From NCBI RefSeq assembly GCF_015356785.1, contig NZ_JAAEJV010000015.1:1-42298 (forward strand): DNA of 42,298 nucleotides, written 5' to 3'. A program made the translations under genes and the position numbers. Below the pieces are notes generated by a model. The model was not told where the DNA came from and did not search any database. It saw only the letters and a program-made list of their open reading frames with translations. This DNA comes from Candidatus Neptunochlamydia vexilliferae. Its GTDB lineage: Bacteria > Chlamydiota > Chlamydiia > Chlamydiales > Simkaniaceae. Positions 7,156 through 15,784 of this stretch are shown here, in pieces (the stretch's first letter is position 1; each line of letters starts with the position of its first letter).

Positions 7156-8520
7156 ATGGATGTAACCGCTCTTTCACGCATTCAGTTTGCTTTAACCGCA
7201 GGCTTTCACTATCTTTATCCTCCCCTTAGCATTGGACTGAGCCTAGTCATTGTGATCATGGAGGGGATTTATCTTAAAACCAAAGATCCCCGCTTCAAAA
7301 AGATCACCATCTTTTGGACGAGGATCTTTGCCTTGAGCTTTGCCCTTGGGGTGGCAACAGGACTGGTGCAGCTTTTTGCCTTTGGAAACAACTGGGCCCG
7401 TTACTCCCGCTTTGTGGGGGATGTCTTTGGAAGTGCCCTTGCTGCAGAAGGGGTCTTTGCCTTCTTTTTGGAGGCTGGTTTTATTGGACTGATGCTTTTT
7501 GGGTGGAACAAAGTCCGCCCGGGGATCCACTATTTGGCAACGATTTGTGTTGCCTTTGGGGCTCACTTTAGCGCTACTTGGATTGTAGCGGCCAACTCGT
7601 GGATGCAAACCCCAGCAGGGTATAAAATAGAGGAAGTCATGGGAGAAGCGCGCGCGACCCTGACCGACTTTTGGGGGATGATCTTTAACCCCACATTCCT
7701 CGATCGGCTCACCCATGTTCTTATTGGGTGTTGGCTTACCGGCGCTTTCATGGTCATTAGCATTTCGGCTTACTACTTTCTCAAAAAGCGGCACACCGAC
7801 TTTGCCAAAGTCAGCTTAAAAGTTGGGCTCACCATTGCCTCGGTGATGGTCATCTTGCAGCTCGTTTCTGCCGACAGTTCGGCGCGGAAAGTTGCCGAAT
7901 ACCAGCCCGCCAAGCTTGCAGCGATGGAAGGGGTTTATCGGACAGAGTCCCATGCCGCGATGAACCTGATCGGCTGGGCTGATAGTAAAACCCGTACGGT
8001 AAAAGCCCTCCAAGTGCCAGGTCTTTTAAGCTTTCTTGTTTACCGCAATACCGAGACCCCCGTTACAGGGCTCGATCAATTTCCCGAAGACGATTGGCCG
8101 ATGGTCAACGCTGTTTTTCAAACCTACCACCTCATGATCTACATGTGGGTTGGGATGTTTATTGCGGCGGTTTTAGGACTCATCCTTTGGAAGAGGAAAA
8201 CCTTTGAGACGGGGAAGTGGATCCACCGCTACCTTGTCCTCAGTGTTTTCTTTCCCTTCGTTGCTAATGAGGCGGGATGGTTTACCGCTGAGATGGGGCG
8301 GCAACCGTGGATCGTCTATAACGTTCTTCGGACCGCAGATGGGACCTCCCTTTCCATTGACCGGGGGCAGGTGATCGGCTCCCTGATCATGTTTAGCTTT
8401 ATTTATATTTGCCTCTTTTCCCTCTTTATCTTTCTGCTCAATCGGAAGATCCAACATGGCCCCGAAGAAACTAAAGAAGATATTGGTTACCGCGACCCTT
8501 ATAAGCTAGGAGCAACATAA
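7156..8520 (+). CDS. cydA: Cytochrome bd ubiquinol oxidase subunit I
   Basis: Subunit I of the cytochrome bd quinol oxidase, which reduces oxygen at the inner membrane using haems b558, b595 and d. The start at 7156 gives MDVTALSRIQFALTAGFHYLYPPLSIG, matching the family N-terminus, whose His is a haem ligand. An ATG at 7147 is an alternative. Many hydrophobic segments follow, with the quinol-loop end marked by GWFTAEMGRQPWIVYNVLRTADGTS. At 454 aa it has a short Q loop compared with about 520 aa in E. coli. It is followed without spacing by a 166-bp palindrome and then cydB. Confidence 0.95.
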   Translation: MDVTALSRIQFALTAGFHYLYPPLSIGLSLVIVIMEGIYLKTKDPRFKKITIFWTRIFALSFALGVATGLVQLFAFGNNWARYSRFVGDVFGSALAAEGVFAFFLEAGFIGLMLFGWNKVRPGIHYLATICVAFGAHFSATWIVAANSWMQTPAGYKIEEVMGEARATLTDFWGMIFNPTFLDRLTHVLIGCWLTGAFMVISISAYYFLKKRHTDFAKVSLKVGLTIASVMVILQLVSADSSARKVAEYQPAKLAAMEGVYRTESHAAMNLIGWADSKTRTVKALQVPGLLSFLVYRNTETPVTGLDQFPEDDWPMVNAVFQTYHLMIYMWVGMFIAAVLGLILWKRKTFETGKWIHRYLVLSVFFPFVANEAGWFTAEMGRQPWIVYNVLRTADGTSLSIDRGQVIGSLIMFSFIYICLFSLFIFLLNRKIQHGPEETKEDIGYRDPYKLGAT

Positions 8521-8686
8521 TGAACCTATCCCTAAACTCTATCATTTTTCCTTTCCCCCTTTTCTGCATCTTTTTGCCGCTCTATGTTTCACCCTTGTCT
8601 TTTGGACAATGTGCTCAAATAGAGCGACAAAAACCTGCTAGAAAATTTTGGAAAATTAAAAACGATTTAATTTAGGGATAGGTTCA
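8521..8686. repeat. 166-bp long palindrome, apex type B, copy 1 (inside cydAB)
   Basis: The ends are the perfect pair TGAACCTATCCCTAAA and TTTAGGGATAGGTTCA. Inner pairing includes GCCGCTCTAT/ATAGAGCGAC and CTTTTTG/CAAAAAC. The tip CCCTTGTC-TTTT-GGACAATGTGCTCAA is shared with the tpiA-secG element. It begins on the base after the cydA stop and ends on the A of the cydB ATG. The right end carries AGGGATAGG, the only Shine-Dalgarno-like sequence for cydB, which is paired with the left end in the hairpin. Confidence 0.93.
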
Positions 8687-9708
8687 TGTTCGAAGCTTTT
8701 CAAGTGATTTGGTATTTAGTGATTGGAGCGAGTGTCATTTTTTACACTGTGCTCGATGGATTTGATCTTGGGGTGGGGTGCCTCCATCTCTTTACCCGAA
8801 GCGACACTGAGCGGCGGGTGATGCTCAATGCGATTGGCCCCGTGTGGGATGGGAACGAGGTGTGGCTGGTCATCGCCTTTGGAGCCCTTTTTGTTGGCTT
8901 TCCTCCCGTTTATGCCACCGTTTGCTCTGGCTTTTACACCCCCATCATGATCCTCATTGCGGGGCTCATGTTCCGGGCTGTGGCGATCGAGTTCCGCTCC
9001 AAGCAAGAGTCTCCTCGGTGGCGCTCCTTTTGGGATGTGATGTTTAGCTTGGGATCCTACCTGATCGCCTTTATCATTGGGATCATGATGGCCAACCTCA
9101 TTATTGGGATTCCCATTGATAAGGATCAGATTTTCTATGGGAACTTTTGGAGCTTTTTCACCCCTTACACCGTTCTTGTAGCGATCACCGGTGTGGCTCT
9201 CTTTTCGATGCATGGGGCGATCTTTATGCTCATGAAAACCGAAGGGGAGATGCACGAGCGGATCCGCCGGTGGGTCAACCCTGCCATTATCCTTTTTGTG
9301 ATCCTCTATGTCCTCGTCACCTTTTCCACCCTTGTTCACCAGCCTCATATGATCGCAGTGATGAAGGAGCACCCCTGGCTTTTTGGTGTGGGACTTTTGG
9401 CAGCCTTGGCCATTGCCTACATCCCCGCTTGCGTTAAGCGCGGGTGGGATGGAACCGCTTTCCTCTCCTCGTGCGCCAGTATTGCCCTTCTCTTTTCCCT
9501 GTTTGGGATTGGAACCTATCCTAACCTCGTCCGCTCTACCCTCGACCCCCAAAATAGCCTAACCCTCTTCAACGCCTCGGCCGGATTCAACACCCTTAAG
9601 GTGGTCCTCATCGTAGCGATTATCGGTGTCCCCCTCGTCCTTGGCTACGGCTGGTGGATCTACCGGATCTTCCGAGGGAAGGTTTCCCTCGACGAAGCAA
9701 GCTATTGA
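8686..9708 (+). CDS. cydB: Cytochrome bd ubiquinol oxidase subunit II
   Basis: Subunit II of the bd oxidase, required for assembly of the haems with subunit I. The N-terminus FQVIWYLVIGASVIFYTVLDGFDLGVG is the family signature, followed by RRVMLNAIGPVWDGNEVWLV. Eight or nine hydrophobic segments are visible and the length of 340 aa is normal. Its ATG coincides with the last base of the palindrome separating it from cydA, so ribosome access may depend on opening that hairpin. Confidence 0.95.
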   Translation: MFEAFQVIWYLVIGASVIFYTVLDGFDLGVGCLHLFTRSDTERRVMLNAIGPVWDGNEVWLVIAFGALFVGFPPVYATVCSGFYTPIMILIAGLMFRAVAIEFRSKQESPRWRSFWDVMFSLGSYLIAFIIGIMMANLIIGIPIDKDQIFYGNFWSFFTPYTVLVAITGVALFSMHGAIFMLMKTEGEMHERIRRWVNPAIILFVILYVLVTFSTLVHQPHMIAVMKEHPWLFGVGLLAALAIAYIPACVKRGWDGTAFLSSCASIALLFSLFGIGTYPNLVRSTLDPQNSLTLFNASAGFNTLKVVLIVAIIGVPLVLGYGWWIYRIFRGKVSLDEASY

Positions 9709-9790
9709 CCCCCTAAACTTCAGAACTTAAAAAATATATTGAAGTTTCCGAGGCACTATGGTACCATAAAGCCATAAACAGAGGTTAACT

Positions 9791-10012
9791 ATGGATTGGA
9801 CTCAGTCTTTTGCAATCATCTGTATATTTGCCGCATTTTTTATCTATCTAATCGCTAAGCTTGAAAAGCTTTCTGAAAGGGTTAGTTCTGTGGAAACACG
9901 TCTATCTGTCATGGAAAATGAATTAAAAAATAACAATCAACGTCTGTCCTCGATTGAGGGATATCTCGTTCCAAAAAAAGTCTTCAAGTTTGAAGACAGA
10001 GAAGCCAAGTAA
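9791..10012 (+). CDS. Small membrane-anchored coiled-coil protein, 73 aa
   Basis: I do not recognise this protein. An N-terminal hydrophobic segment (FAIICIFAAFFIYLIA) is followed by a predicted coiled coil (LEKLSERVSSVETRLSVMEN... to LSSIEGYL) and a short charged tail. The upstream sequence AGAGGTTAACT gives a plausible ribosome site. It converges with nadK, leaving two bases between the stops, and its 3' end contains the nadK-side terminator hairpin on the other strand. Confidence 0.65.
   Translation: MDWTQSFAIICIFAAFFIYLIAKLEKLSERVSSVETRLSVMENELKNNNQRLSSIEGYLVPKKVFKFEDREAK
9973..9997 (-). terminator. Intrinsic terminator of the xseA-xseB-dxs-nadK operon
   Basis: On the minus strand the perfect hairpin GTCTTCAA-AC-TTGAAGAC (9980-9997) is followed by seven T. 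It lies just past the nadK stop and inside the coding end of the plus-strand 73-aa gene, so one sequence serves both purposes. Confidence 0.6.
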
Positions 10013-10014
10013 AA

Positions 10015-10854
10015 TTAGCGCAACTTCCCGGACCACCCCAGCTTGTGGCGGAGGGTCGAGAAGTAGTCGGTGCGGTTAAGGCTCACCAGCTTGAAGGTAC
10101 GGGTTGACTTGGTGAGGGTGATCGTGTCGCCAGGCTTGAGCTCGAAGTGGTGGAGGCCATCAGCGACAAACTCAATGAGACTTGTGTGACCGTGGTAGGT
10201 GATCTCGATGTTTTCCTTAGGGGTAAAGACGATTGGCCGGTTCGAGATGGTGTGTGGGCAGATGGGGGTGAGGACGCAGGCATCGATGGTGGGGCTGATG
10301 ATCGGCCCCCCGGCGGCAAGGGAGTAGGCGGTCGAGCCATTCGGGGTTGCGATGATCACTCCGTCAGCTTGGAAGGTATTGAGGAAAAGACCATCGACAT
10401 GGATCGAGACTTCAACGAGATGGGGGGTGCGTGCCCGGTGGAGGACACAGTCGTTCATCGCAAAAAAGGTTTGTCCACCGCTTGACTTCCCTTCAAACAT
10501 CAGCCGCTCTTCTATCGTATAGGCGCCACTGACAAGATCTTCTAAGCTGGAGAGCATATCGGGGATGGGAACATCGGCCATAAAGCCTAAGTGCCCGAGG
10601 TTAATCCCAAGGATGGCGCCGCTTAGGTGGGAGTATTGATGGGCCACCCGAAGGATCGAACCATCACCTCCCATTGTCATGAGGACCTCAATCGATTGGG
10701 GATCGACCGAAGAAAGAGGGTCAGTCCTAAGCGCCTCTGCTTTGTCATCTTCAACCACCACTTGACATCCCTTTTTAGTGAGAAATGCAAGAGCCTCTTC
10801 AGCGAGCTTTTTCGCCTCTTTTTCGTGAACTTTGGGGAAGAGAGCAATGATCAT
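10015..10854 (-). CDS. nadK: NAD kinase
   Basis: Phosphorylates NAD to NADP in the cytosol. The ATP/NAD-binding signature [15 protein letters not shown] is followed by [13 protein letters not shown], then MNDCVLHR and [23 protein letters not shown]. All are diagnostic of the family. At 279 aa it is complete. Its start overlaps the dxs stop as ATGA, making it the last gene of xseA-xseB-dxs-nadK. Confidence 0.95.
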   Translation of the reverse strand: MIIALFPKVHEKEAKKLAEEALAFLTKKGCQVVVEDDKAEALRTDPLSSVDPQSIEVLMTMGGDGSILRVAHQYSHLSGAILGINLGHLGFMADVPIPDMLSSLEDLVSGAYTIEERLMFEGKSSGGQTFFAMNDCVLHRARTPHLVEVSIHVDGLFLNTFQADGVIIATPNGSTAYSLAAGGPIISPTIDACVLTPICPHTISNRPIVFTPKENIEITYHGHTSLIEFVADGLHHFELKPGDTITLTKSTRTFKLVSLNRTDYFSTLRHKLGWSGKLR

Positions 10855-12725
10855 GAAGCGACCTGGACATTCAAAGCTTTTGCAATGTTTTCTGGGGTGA
10901 TCCCATACCGCTCTAGAAGATCGCTATGCTTCCCATGCTCGATCAGCTGATCGGGAATTCCAAAGTTTTTCACCCGGAGGTGGGAAAGCTCATTTTGGAG
11001 AATAAAGGTATTGATCATTGAGCCAAGTCCTCCCTGCAGTGCATGTTCCTCGATGGTCACGACCATCTCTGCCTCTTGGAAGTAACGGAGAAGGAGCTCT
11101 TTGTCAAGGGGCTTGATAAAGACGGGGTCGATGACCGCTGCAGAAATCCCTTCCTCAGCAAGAAGTTCGCGCGTTTTTAAGGCCACCTGATCTAGATGTC
11201 CTAGCGAGAGAATGACCACGTCTTTCCCTTCTGCGAGGACTTCTCCTTTACCAACTTGACGTTTGTAAAGCGGCTTTACATCTTCATCTGTTGGGAGATT
11301 GGGATAACGGATGGCTGCGGGGGACCTCCAGTCGAAAGCGCTTTCGAAAAGTTCTTTGAGAACGTGGCCATTTCTAGGTTGGGCGATCACCATATTGGGC
11401 ATGCTACCCAAGTAGGAGATGTCATAAAGTCCTTGGGCAGTCACTCCGTCGCCTGTGGCAAGGCCGGCGCGGTCGATGGCGATGACGACAGGGGAGTTTT
11501 GGACGCAGATGTCGTGGTAGACGCTATCGAATGCCCGCTGCAAGAAGGAGGAGTAGACGGAGGTGACCACTTTGAGTTTTCCTTCCCGGGCGATTCCGCC
11601 GGCGTAGGTGAGGGAGTGCCCTTCGGCAATTCCGACATCGATACACCTTTCAGGATATTTTTTCATGAAGGGGTCGAGACAAGAACCGACCGGCATCGCG
11701 GGGGTAATGGCAACAATATTCGGATCTTCATCGGCCATTTTTAGGAGGTGGCTCCCAAAAACCTTGGGGAAGGAGGGGGTGGAGCTTTTCGGGGGAAGGA
11801 ACTCTCCGGTCACCCGGTTAAAGGGCTTGGCACCATGGTAAGGGGTGGGGTTGTTAATCGCATTTTGCATCCCTTGCCCTTTGACCGTGAGGACATGGAC
11901 AAGGGTAGGATGTTCCACCTCTTTAAGGGCTTCGAAGGTGTCAACCAGCTTCTTGATGTCGTGTCCGTCGATCGGGCCGACATAGGAGAGGCCAAACTGT
12001 TCAAAGAAAGGGGCGGTGCTGATGAGGTTTTTCATCGACTCTTTCATCTTATTTCCCTGTTTAGCCAGGGTTTCTCCATACCCCGGAATCTTCGAAACAA
12101 TTTCGGTGAGCTCTTCGTAGATATTATTGGCGGTGGGGCTATTGAAAAAGCGGCTGAGGATCCCGGTGATTGCCCCGACATTTTTGGAGATCGACATCGC
12201 ATTGTCATTGAGGACAACGAGAAATTTTTTCGTCTTGCGGGGGATATTGTTCATCGCCTCTAAGGTGAGGCCGCAGGTGAGCGCTGCATCGCCGAGGATG
12301 GGGAGGATCGTCTCTTCTTGTCCTCTAAGGTCCCGGTTTTTTGCCATTCCCAGAGCAAGCGAAAGGGCATTGCCCGCATGACCGGTAAAGAAGTGGTCGT
12401 GGGGAGATTCGGGGGGGTGGACAAATCCTGAAAGGCCATCGGTCTGCCTGATGGTGGGAAAGAGGGGGTTACGTCCCGTTAATAGCTTATGGATATAGGA
12501 CTGGTGGCCGACATCGAAGATGAATTTATCTTCAGGGGAGTTAAAGACCCGGTGGAGGGCGATGGTCAGCTCGACGATCCCTAAGTTCGAAGAGAGGTGT
12601 CCTCCTGTGACCGACAAGACATCCATGACGCGAACGCGGATCTCTTCGGCAAGCCTTTTAAGTTCCCCATGGGAGAATTCTTTAAGCTGCTGAGGATGGG
12701 TGAGGGTGTCAAGGATAGGTGTCAT
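10851..12725 (-). CDS. dxs: 1-deoxy-D-xylulose-5-phosphate synthase
   Basis: Thiamine-diphosphate enzyme that condenses pyruvate and glyceraldehyde 3-phosphate in the first step of the MEP isoprenoid pathway. The N-domain has [33 protein letters not shown] and the ThDP/Mg site [16 protein letters not shown] to [14 protein letters not shown]. The C-part has [25 protein letters not shown] and [19 protein letters not shown]. In the last motif the usual TH pair reads TA, and IAEQH reads IAEGH. The ATG at 12725 is preferred over a TTG 12 bases upstream. It overlaps xseB by 17 bases. tpiA, lying beyond xseA on the other strand, makes one of its substrates. Confidence 0.94.
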   Translation of the reverse strand: MTPILDTLTHPQQLKEFSHGELKRLAEEIRVRVMDVLSVTGGHLSSNLGIVELTIALHRVFNSPEDKFIFDVGHQSYIHKLLTGRNPLFPTIRQTDGLSGFVHPPESPHDHFFTGHAGNALSLALGMAKNRDLRGQEETILPILGDAALTCGLTLEAMNNIPRKTKKFLVVLNDNAMSISKNVGAITGILSRFFNSPTANNIYEELTEIVSKIPGYGETLAKQGNKMKESMKNLISTAPFFEQFGLSYVGPIDGHDIKKLVDTFEALKEVEHPTLVHVLTVKGQGMQNAINNPTPYHGAKPFNRVTGEFLPPKSSTPSFPKVFGSHLLKMADEDPNIVAITPAMPVGSCLDPFMKKYPERCIDVGIAEGHSLTYAGGIAREGKLKVVTSVYSSFLQRAFDSVYHDICVQNSPVVIAIDRAGLATGDGVTAQGLYDISYLGSMPNMVIAQPRNGHVLKELFESAFDWRSPAAIRYPNLPTDEDVKPLYKRQVGKGEVLAEGKDVVILSLGHLDQVALKTRELLAEEGISAAVIDPVFIKPLDKELLLRYFQEAEMVVTIEEHALQGGLGSMINTFILQNELSHLRVKNFGIPDQLIEHGKHSDLLERYGITPENIAKALNVQVAS

Positions 12726-12939
12726 TGGCGGCGGCAAAGGGGGCTGTCTGAGGGGTTTCTCCTCGTCCTTTGATCAAGGTTTCAATTTTTTGCTCCGCCT
12801 GGCTTAGTTTTGACGAACAAAGGGTGATGAGTTTGTTCGCCTCCTCATATAGCGCAAGCGATTTTTCAAGGGGCGTTTCGCCGCTATTTAGTTCTCCTAA
12901 GATCTGTTCCAGTCTTTCGTAGGCCTTTTCAAACTCCAT
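12709..12939 (-). CDS. xseB: Exodeoxyribonuclease VII small subunit
   Basis: Small subunit of exonuclease VII, which binds XseA and degrades single-stranded DNA from both ends. The sequence [38 protein letters not shown] is the family signature. The start at 12939 gives 76 aa, the normal size; longer starts lie inside xseA. It overlaps the xseA stop by 11 bases and dxs by 17 bases, so stoichiometry is probably set by translational coupling. Confidence 0.92.
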   Translation of the reverse strand: MEFEKAYERLEQILGELNSGETPLEKSLALYEEANKLITLCSSKLSQAEQKIETLIKGRGETPQTAPFAAANDTYP

Positions 12940-14263
12940 TGATCTCCTCAACTCGTGTTTTGATACTTCCATCATGGAAGCGGAGAGAAATTCTCTCACC
13001 TTTCTCTATGGCATTGGATGACAGCATAACCGAATTTGTTTTTTCCGCAAAGGGAATGCAATACCCCTTTTTTAAGACTGTCTCTGGGTTGACCGCATCG
13101 AGGTGGCCTATAAGCTGGGCGAGGCGCTCTTTTTTTCGCCTTAGGAGGTGAGCCATTGCCACCCCAACCCCCTCCTGAAAACGGCCTAATTTTTCCTTAA
13201 GATGGATGAGCTGCGCCGTCGGTTTTTTCCCTTCAATCGCCCGACTCGCAGCTGTTAAGCGAAGTTTTTCCTGTCCCACCCTATAGCGGATCGCCTGATC
13301 GATCCGGGTTGAAAAGTCGTCCACCCGCTGGATATGCTCTTTTAAAACCCCATAGGGGGAGGCGAGTAAGGGATGGCGCTTTGCCCCGGCTACCAGCTCT
13401 TTTTTGTGGGCGATGTGCCGTTTTAAAAACTGGTCGAGCTGCGCCGCTGCCCCTTTTAAAAAGTCGATCTGGGCGCTGTATTCCCGAACAGAAATCTCCG
13501 CAGCAGCTGATGGAGTGGGGGCGCGCACATCGGCGACAAAGTCGGCCAGCGTTGTATCGGTCTCATGCCCCACCGCTGAAATGACCGGGATCTTTGAGTG
13601 GAAAATTGCCTCTGCCACAACCTCCTCGTTGAAGGGCCAAAGGTCCTCCAAGCTACCGCCGCCCCGTCCCACAATCATCAGATCGACGAGGTGGTGCGCA
13701 TTAAATTCTTTAATCGCCGCTGCAATCTCTTTTGCCGCTTCTGCTCCCTGAACCCGGACAGGATTTAAAATCAGGTGGAAGTGGGGGAAGCGCCGTTTCA
13801 GCACATGCAAAATGTCTTGGATGACTGACCCCGTAGGACTCGTCACGACCCCAATTGTCTTTGGATACTTCGGTAAAAGCTTTTTATGCTCGGGGGCGAA
13901 CCATCCCCGTCTCTTAAGCTCCTCCTTGAGCTGGTGGAATTTTAGCAGGAGCTCGCCTACCCCCGCATGTTCCAGCTCCCGGACGATGATCTGGTAGCTT
14001 CCTCGTGGGGCGTAGAGGCTCAGCTCTCCTCGGACGATCACCTGGTCGCCTGCCTTAGGGAGGCGGGCGACCCGCTGTGCATTGCCGCGGAAAAGGACCG
14101 CCGAGATCTGGGCATCCCGATCCTTGAGGCTGAAGTAGAGGTGGCCCGAGGCCTGCTGCCTGAGGTTGGTTACTTCTCCTTGCACCTGCAGCTGAGCAAA
14201 GCGGGGCTCCAGCTCCCGCTTAATCGCCAAGGTGAGTTCTGTGACCGTTAGAGTCTTCGTCAT
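12929..14263 (-). CDS. xseA: Exodeoxyribonuclease VII large subunit
   Basis: Catalytic subunit of exonuclease VII, used in mismatch repair and removal of single-stranded DNA. An N-terminal OB fold (VQGEVTNLRQQASGHLYFSLKD) is followed by the catalytic domain with IGVVTSPTGSVIQDILHVLKRRFP, the GRGGGSLEDLWPFN motif and PVISAVGHETDTTLADFVADVRAPTPSAAAE. A coiled-coil stretch precedes the C-terminal VLKKGYCIPF segment. At 444 aa it is complete. It is the first gene of a four-gene operon, and its upstream region is occupied by a 160-bp palindrome that ends 12 bases before the ATG. Confidence 0.95.
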   Translation of the reverse strand: MTKTLTVTELTLAIKRELEPRFAQLQVQGEVTNLRQQASGHLYFSLKDRDAQISAVLFRGNAQRVARLPKAGDQVIVRGELSLYAPRGSYQIIVRELEHAGVGELLLKFHQLKEELKRRGWFAPEHKKLLPKYPKTIGVVTSPTGSVIQDILHVLKRRFPHFHLILNPVRVQGAEAAKEIAAAIKEFNAHHLVDLMIVGRGGGSLEDLWPFNEEVVAEAIFHSKIPVISAVGHETDTTLADFVADVRAPTPSAAAEISVREYSAQIDFLKGAAAQLDQFLKRHIAHKKELVAGAKRHPLLASPYGVLKEHIQRVDDFSTRIDQAIRYRVGQEKLRLTAASRAIEGKKPTAQLIHLKEKLGRFQEGVGVAMAHLLRRKKERLAQLIGHLDAVNPETVLKKGYCIPFAEKTNSVMLSSNAIEKGERISLRFHDGSIKTRVEEINGV

Positions 14264-14275
14264 GTTAAAAGATTA

Positions 14276-14435
14276 GGGCGTGTCATTAATTAAAACAAGT
14301 TGAAAGAGTTTTTCAGGGGAGAAAAGTTCAAGGCGCCTGATGCAGGGAGCCCGAATTGGGCTCTCGAAGGAAGGCAACGATGAAATTTTCCTCATGAAAA
14401 ACTAAGGCAACGAAGTGTAATTAATGACACGCTCC
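14276..14435. repeat. 160-bp long palindrome, type D, full copy
   Basis: The ends GGGCGTGTCATTAATTA and TAATTAATGACACGCTCC pair almost perfectly. AGTTTTTCA/TGAAAAACT pairs further in, and the tip is GAGCCCGAATTGGGCTC. It fills the space between xseA and the minus-strand 108-aa gene. The 30 bases to its right recur next to the collapsed copy at 15645-15669. Confidence 0.88.
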
Positions 14436-14462
14436 AATCGATCAGAGGGGAAATAGCAAGGG

Positions 14463-14789
14463 CTATTTTCCAAAGGTAATATCGAAAAAATAGAGTAAGA
14501 AAAAGATTATTGAGATAATAAAAAGAATGATCGAAGTGAAATAGTAAATGGAGTTTTTATTTTTATGAGCATCGAAGGCTAGAACTCCTGAAAAAAGGAG
14601 GCTTATTCCAGAAAAGCTTAGCCAAGTGCTTAAATAAATCGGCCAGCTGGTTGCACATATGAAACCAATCACTCCACCAATTAAGATATCGAGGACTCGT
14701 CTTTTATAGTCTTTGGCCTTGAAAATGCGCCAGGCTTGGTAAGGAATAAGGGTGATAAGCACAATAAAAGGTATTTTCTCAAGCATCAC
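14463..14789 (-). CDS. Small integral membrane protein, 108 aa
   Basis: I do not recognise this protein. About four hydrophobic segments are visible: IPFIVLITLIPYQAW, ILIGGVIGFICATSW, FSGISLLFSGVLAFD and the strongly hydrophobic SIILFIISIIFFLLYFF. There are no catalytic motifs. It is last in a tight minus-strand run of three small genes (15550 to 14463) with 20 bases to the gene above. The stop lies in a hairpin (GGAAATAGC/GCTATTTTCC) that could end the transcript. AT-rich composition suggests accessory origin. Confidence 0.6.
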   Translation of the reverse strand: MMLEKIPFIVLITLIPYQAWRIFKAKDYKRRVLDILIGGVIGFICATSWPIYLSTWLSFSGISLLFSGVLAFDAHKNKNSIYYFTSIILFIISIIFFLLYFFDITFGK

Positions 14790-14809
14790 TAATAGCTCCT
14801 GTTCCTAAC

Positions 14810-15145
14810 TTATTCGTACGTTTCATATTCTTCATCCCCTTCGCTCTCTTCATATTCTAAATTTTCGGAATACTTATTGGCAGCATCTAAGAACTTTTCT
14901 GTTCCAATGATAATTCCACCGATAGTACCGGGGATGTTACCACTTGCAGCAGCAACTCCTGCCCCGGCTGATGCAACAACACCCTTCATAACATCCATTG
15001 CAATCTCTCCACTGCTGTAAGGCTTTTCTGAGGTTTCTTCTTGTTGGTTAGTTTCAGTCTCAGTCGTTTGGGCTTCCTCAGTAGCAGAAAGATTGGATGC
15101 GGTAAAACAAAAAGATAAAGAAAATAAAATCAGTAATTTTTTCAT
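14810..15145 (-). CDS. Exported small protein with glycine-rich core, 111 aa
   Basis: I do not recognise this protein. A clear signal peptide (KKLLILFSLSFCFTASNLSA) is followed by an acidic Glu/Thr/Gln linker. Next come a hydrophobic Gly/Ala segment (VVASAGAGVAAASGNIPG then GGIIIG) that could insert in a membrane, and an acidic tail. It lies three bases after the upstream exported protein, so they form one transcription unit. The Gly/Ala segment resembles peptides that oligomerise in membranes, but no function can be assigned. Confidence 0.6.
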   Translation of the reverse strand: MKKLLILFSLSFCFTASNLSATEEAQTTETETNQQEETSEKPYSSGEIAMDVMKGVVASAGAGVAAASGNIPGTIGGIIIGTEKFLDAANKYSENLEYEESEGDEEYETYE

Positions 15146-15148
15146 CTA

Positions 15149-15550
15149 TCACTCCACTTTTTGTAATGCTGAGTTTATCTTTATGAGTCCTATTCCCCAA
15201 TCTGTGAAGGACTCTGCAAATCGGTCTGTTTCTGGTTCAGCATATCTAAAGTGTTTTCTAATGGCTTTTATTGAAGAAAGTCTATTCCCTTTGACAACAT
15301 AAAATGCTGATTTATTAAAAGAGTCTTCCATTTCGGATTCTTTATCTGTTGACCATTTTACAAATTGATCTGCCAAAAAATCAGTAATATAGGTCTTTTG
15401 GTCAAAGCAACTAGCAAGAACCTCTTCAGCTTCTTTCCCAAACCCTGACTTTGCTAATAGATAGCTCATGTGAAGAGTTTGTGGAGTTACAGAGCAAAAA
15501 AGGGCTCCAGGAAAGATAAAGCAGAATAGCAAAAAAAATCTCTTTAACAT
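15149..15550 (-). CDS. Exported hypothetical protein, 133 aa
   Basis: I do not recognise this protein. A signal peptide (LKRFFLLFCFIFPGALFCS) is followed by a mostly helical domain of about 110 residues, with VTPQTLHMSYLLAKSGFGKEAEEVLA at its start. The Cys at the end of the hydrophobic stretch is not in a convincing lipobox. It is the first gene of the three-gene minus-strand unit ending at 14463. AT-rich composition differs from the flanking core genes. Confidence 0.6.
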   Translation of the reverse strand: MLKRFFLLFCFIFPGALFCSVTPQTLHMSYLLAKSGFGKEAEEVLASCFDQKTYITDFLADQFVKWSTDKESEMEDSFNKSAFYVVKGNRLSSIKAIRKHFRYAEPETDRFAESFTDWGIGLIKINSALQKVE

Positions 15551-15600
15551 GGTACTTCCTCGACCTTTGCGTTAAATCGAAATAATCGTACCAAGAAATA

Positions 15601-15735
15601 ATTTTTCATTTCAATGAAAAATTTGCATGAATCTCTGGTGCCTAGGGCGTGCCATTAATGACACGTCCCAATCGATCAGAGGAGAAATAGCAAGGGTTTC
15701 CTCGAGGAAAAATTTGCACGAATCTTCGGTTGAAC
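15601..15735. repeat. Direct repeat pair flanking a collapsed palindrome
   Basis: GAAAAATTTGCATGAATCT (from about 15614) recurs as GAAAAATTTGCACGAATCT (from about 15704). Each copy is preceded by a small perfect hairpin (TTTTTCATT/AATGAAAAA at 15602-15621, and TTTCCTC/GAGGAAA near 15696-15709). Between them lies the collapsed type D element. The arrangement looks like nested insertion and deletion of hairpin elements upstream of tpiA. Confidence 0.6.
15645..15669. repeat. Collapsed type D palindrome
   Basis: GGGCGTGCCATTAAT runs straight into ATTAATGACACGTCCC, so the two ends of the type D element are joined without the interior 130 bases. The following stretch, AATCGATCAGAGG then AAATAGCAAGGG, is nearly the same as the right flank of the full copy at 14276-14435. 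This indicates a deletion derivative and not an independent palindrome. Confidence 0.75.
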
Positions 15736-15758
15736 GTTAACAAAAAAAATGTTATCCT
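15730..15758 (+). promoter_or_regulatory. Promoter of tpiA
   Basis: TTGAAC (15730-15735) and TATCCT (15753-15758) are separated by 17 bases. The predicted transcription start lies about 20 bases before the tpiA ATG at 15785. This supports that start over an in-frame ATG at 15749, which would lie above the -10 box. Confidence 0.5.
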
Positions 15759-15784
15759 GGGGGAATCAAAAAAAATGGTTAATT

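Noticed and set aside
8521-8686. Reading the palindromes as intrinsic terminators
   Set aside because: They lack a T-run, are far too long, and lie between genes that must be co-expressed (cydA and cydB; tpiA and secG).
8716-9552. 278-codon minus-strand frame inside cydB
   Set aside because: It is a shadow of the strongly conserved cydB. The translation is rich in Gly, His and Lys with no domain.
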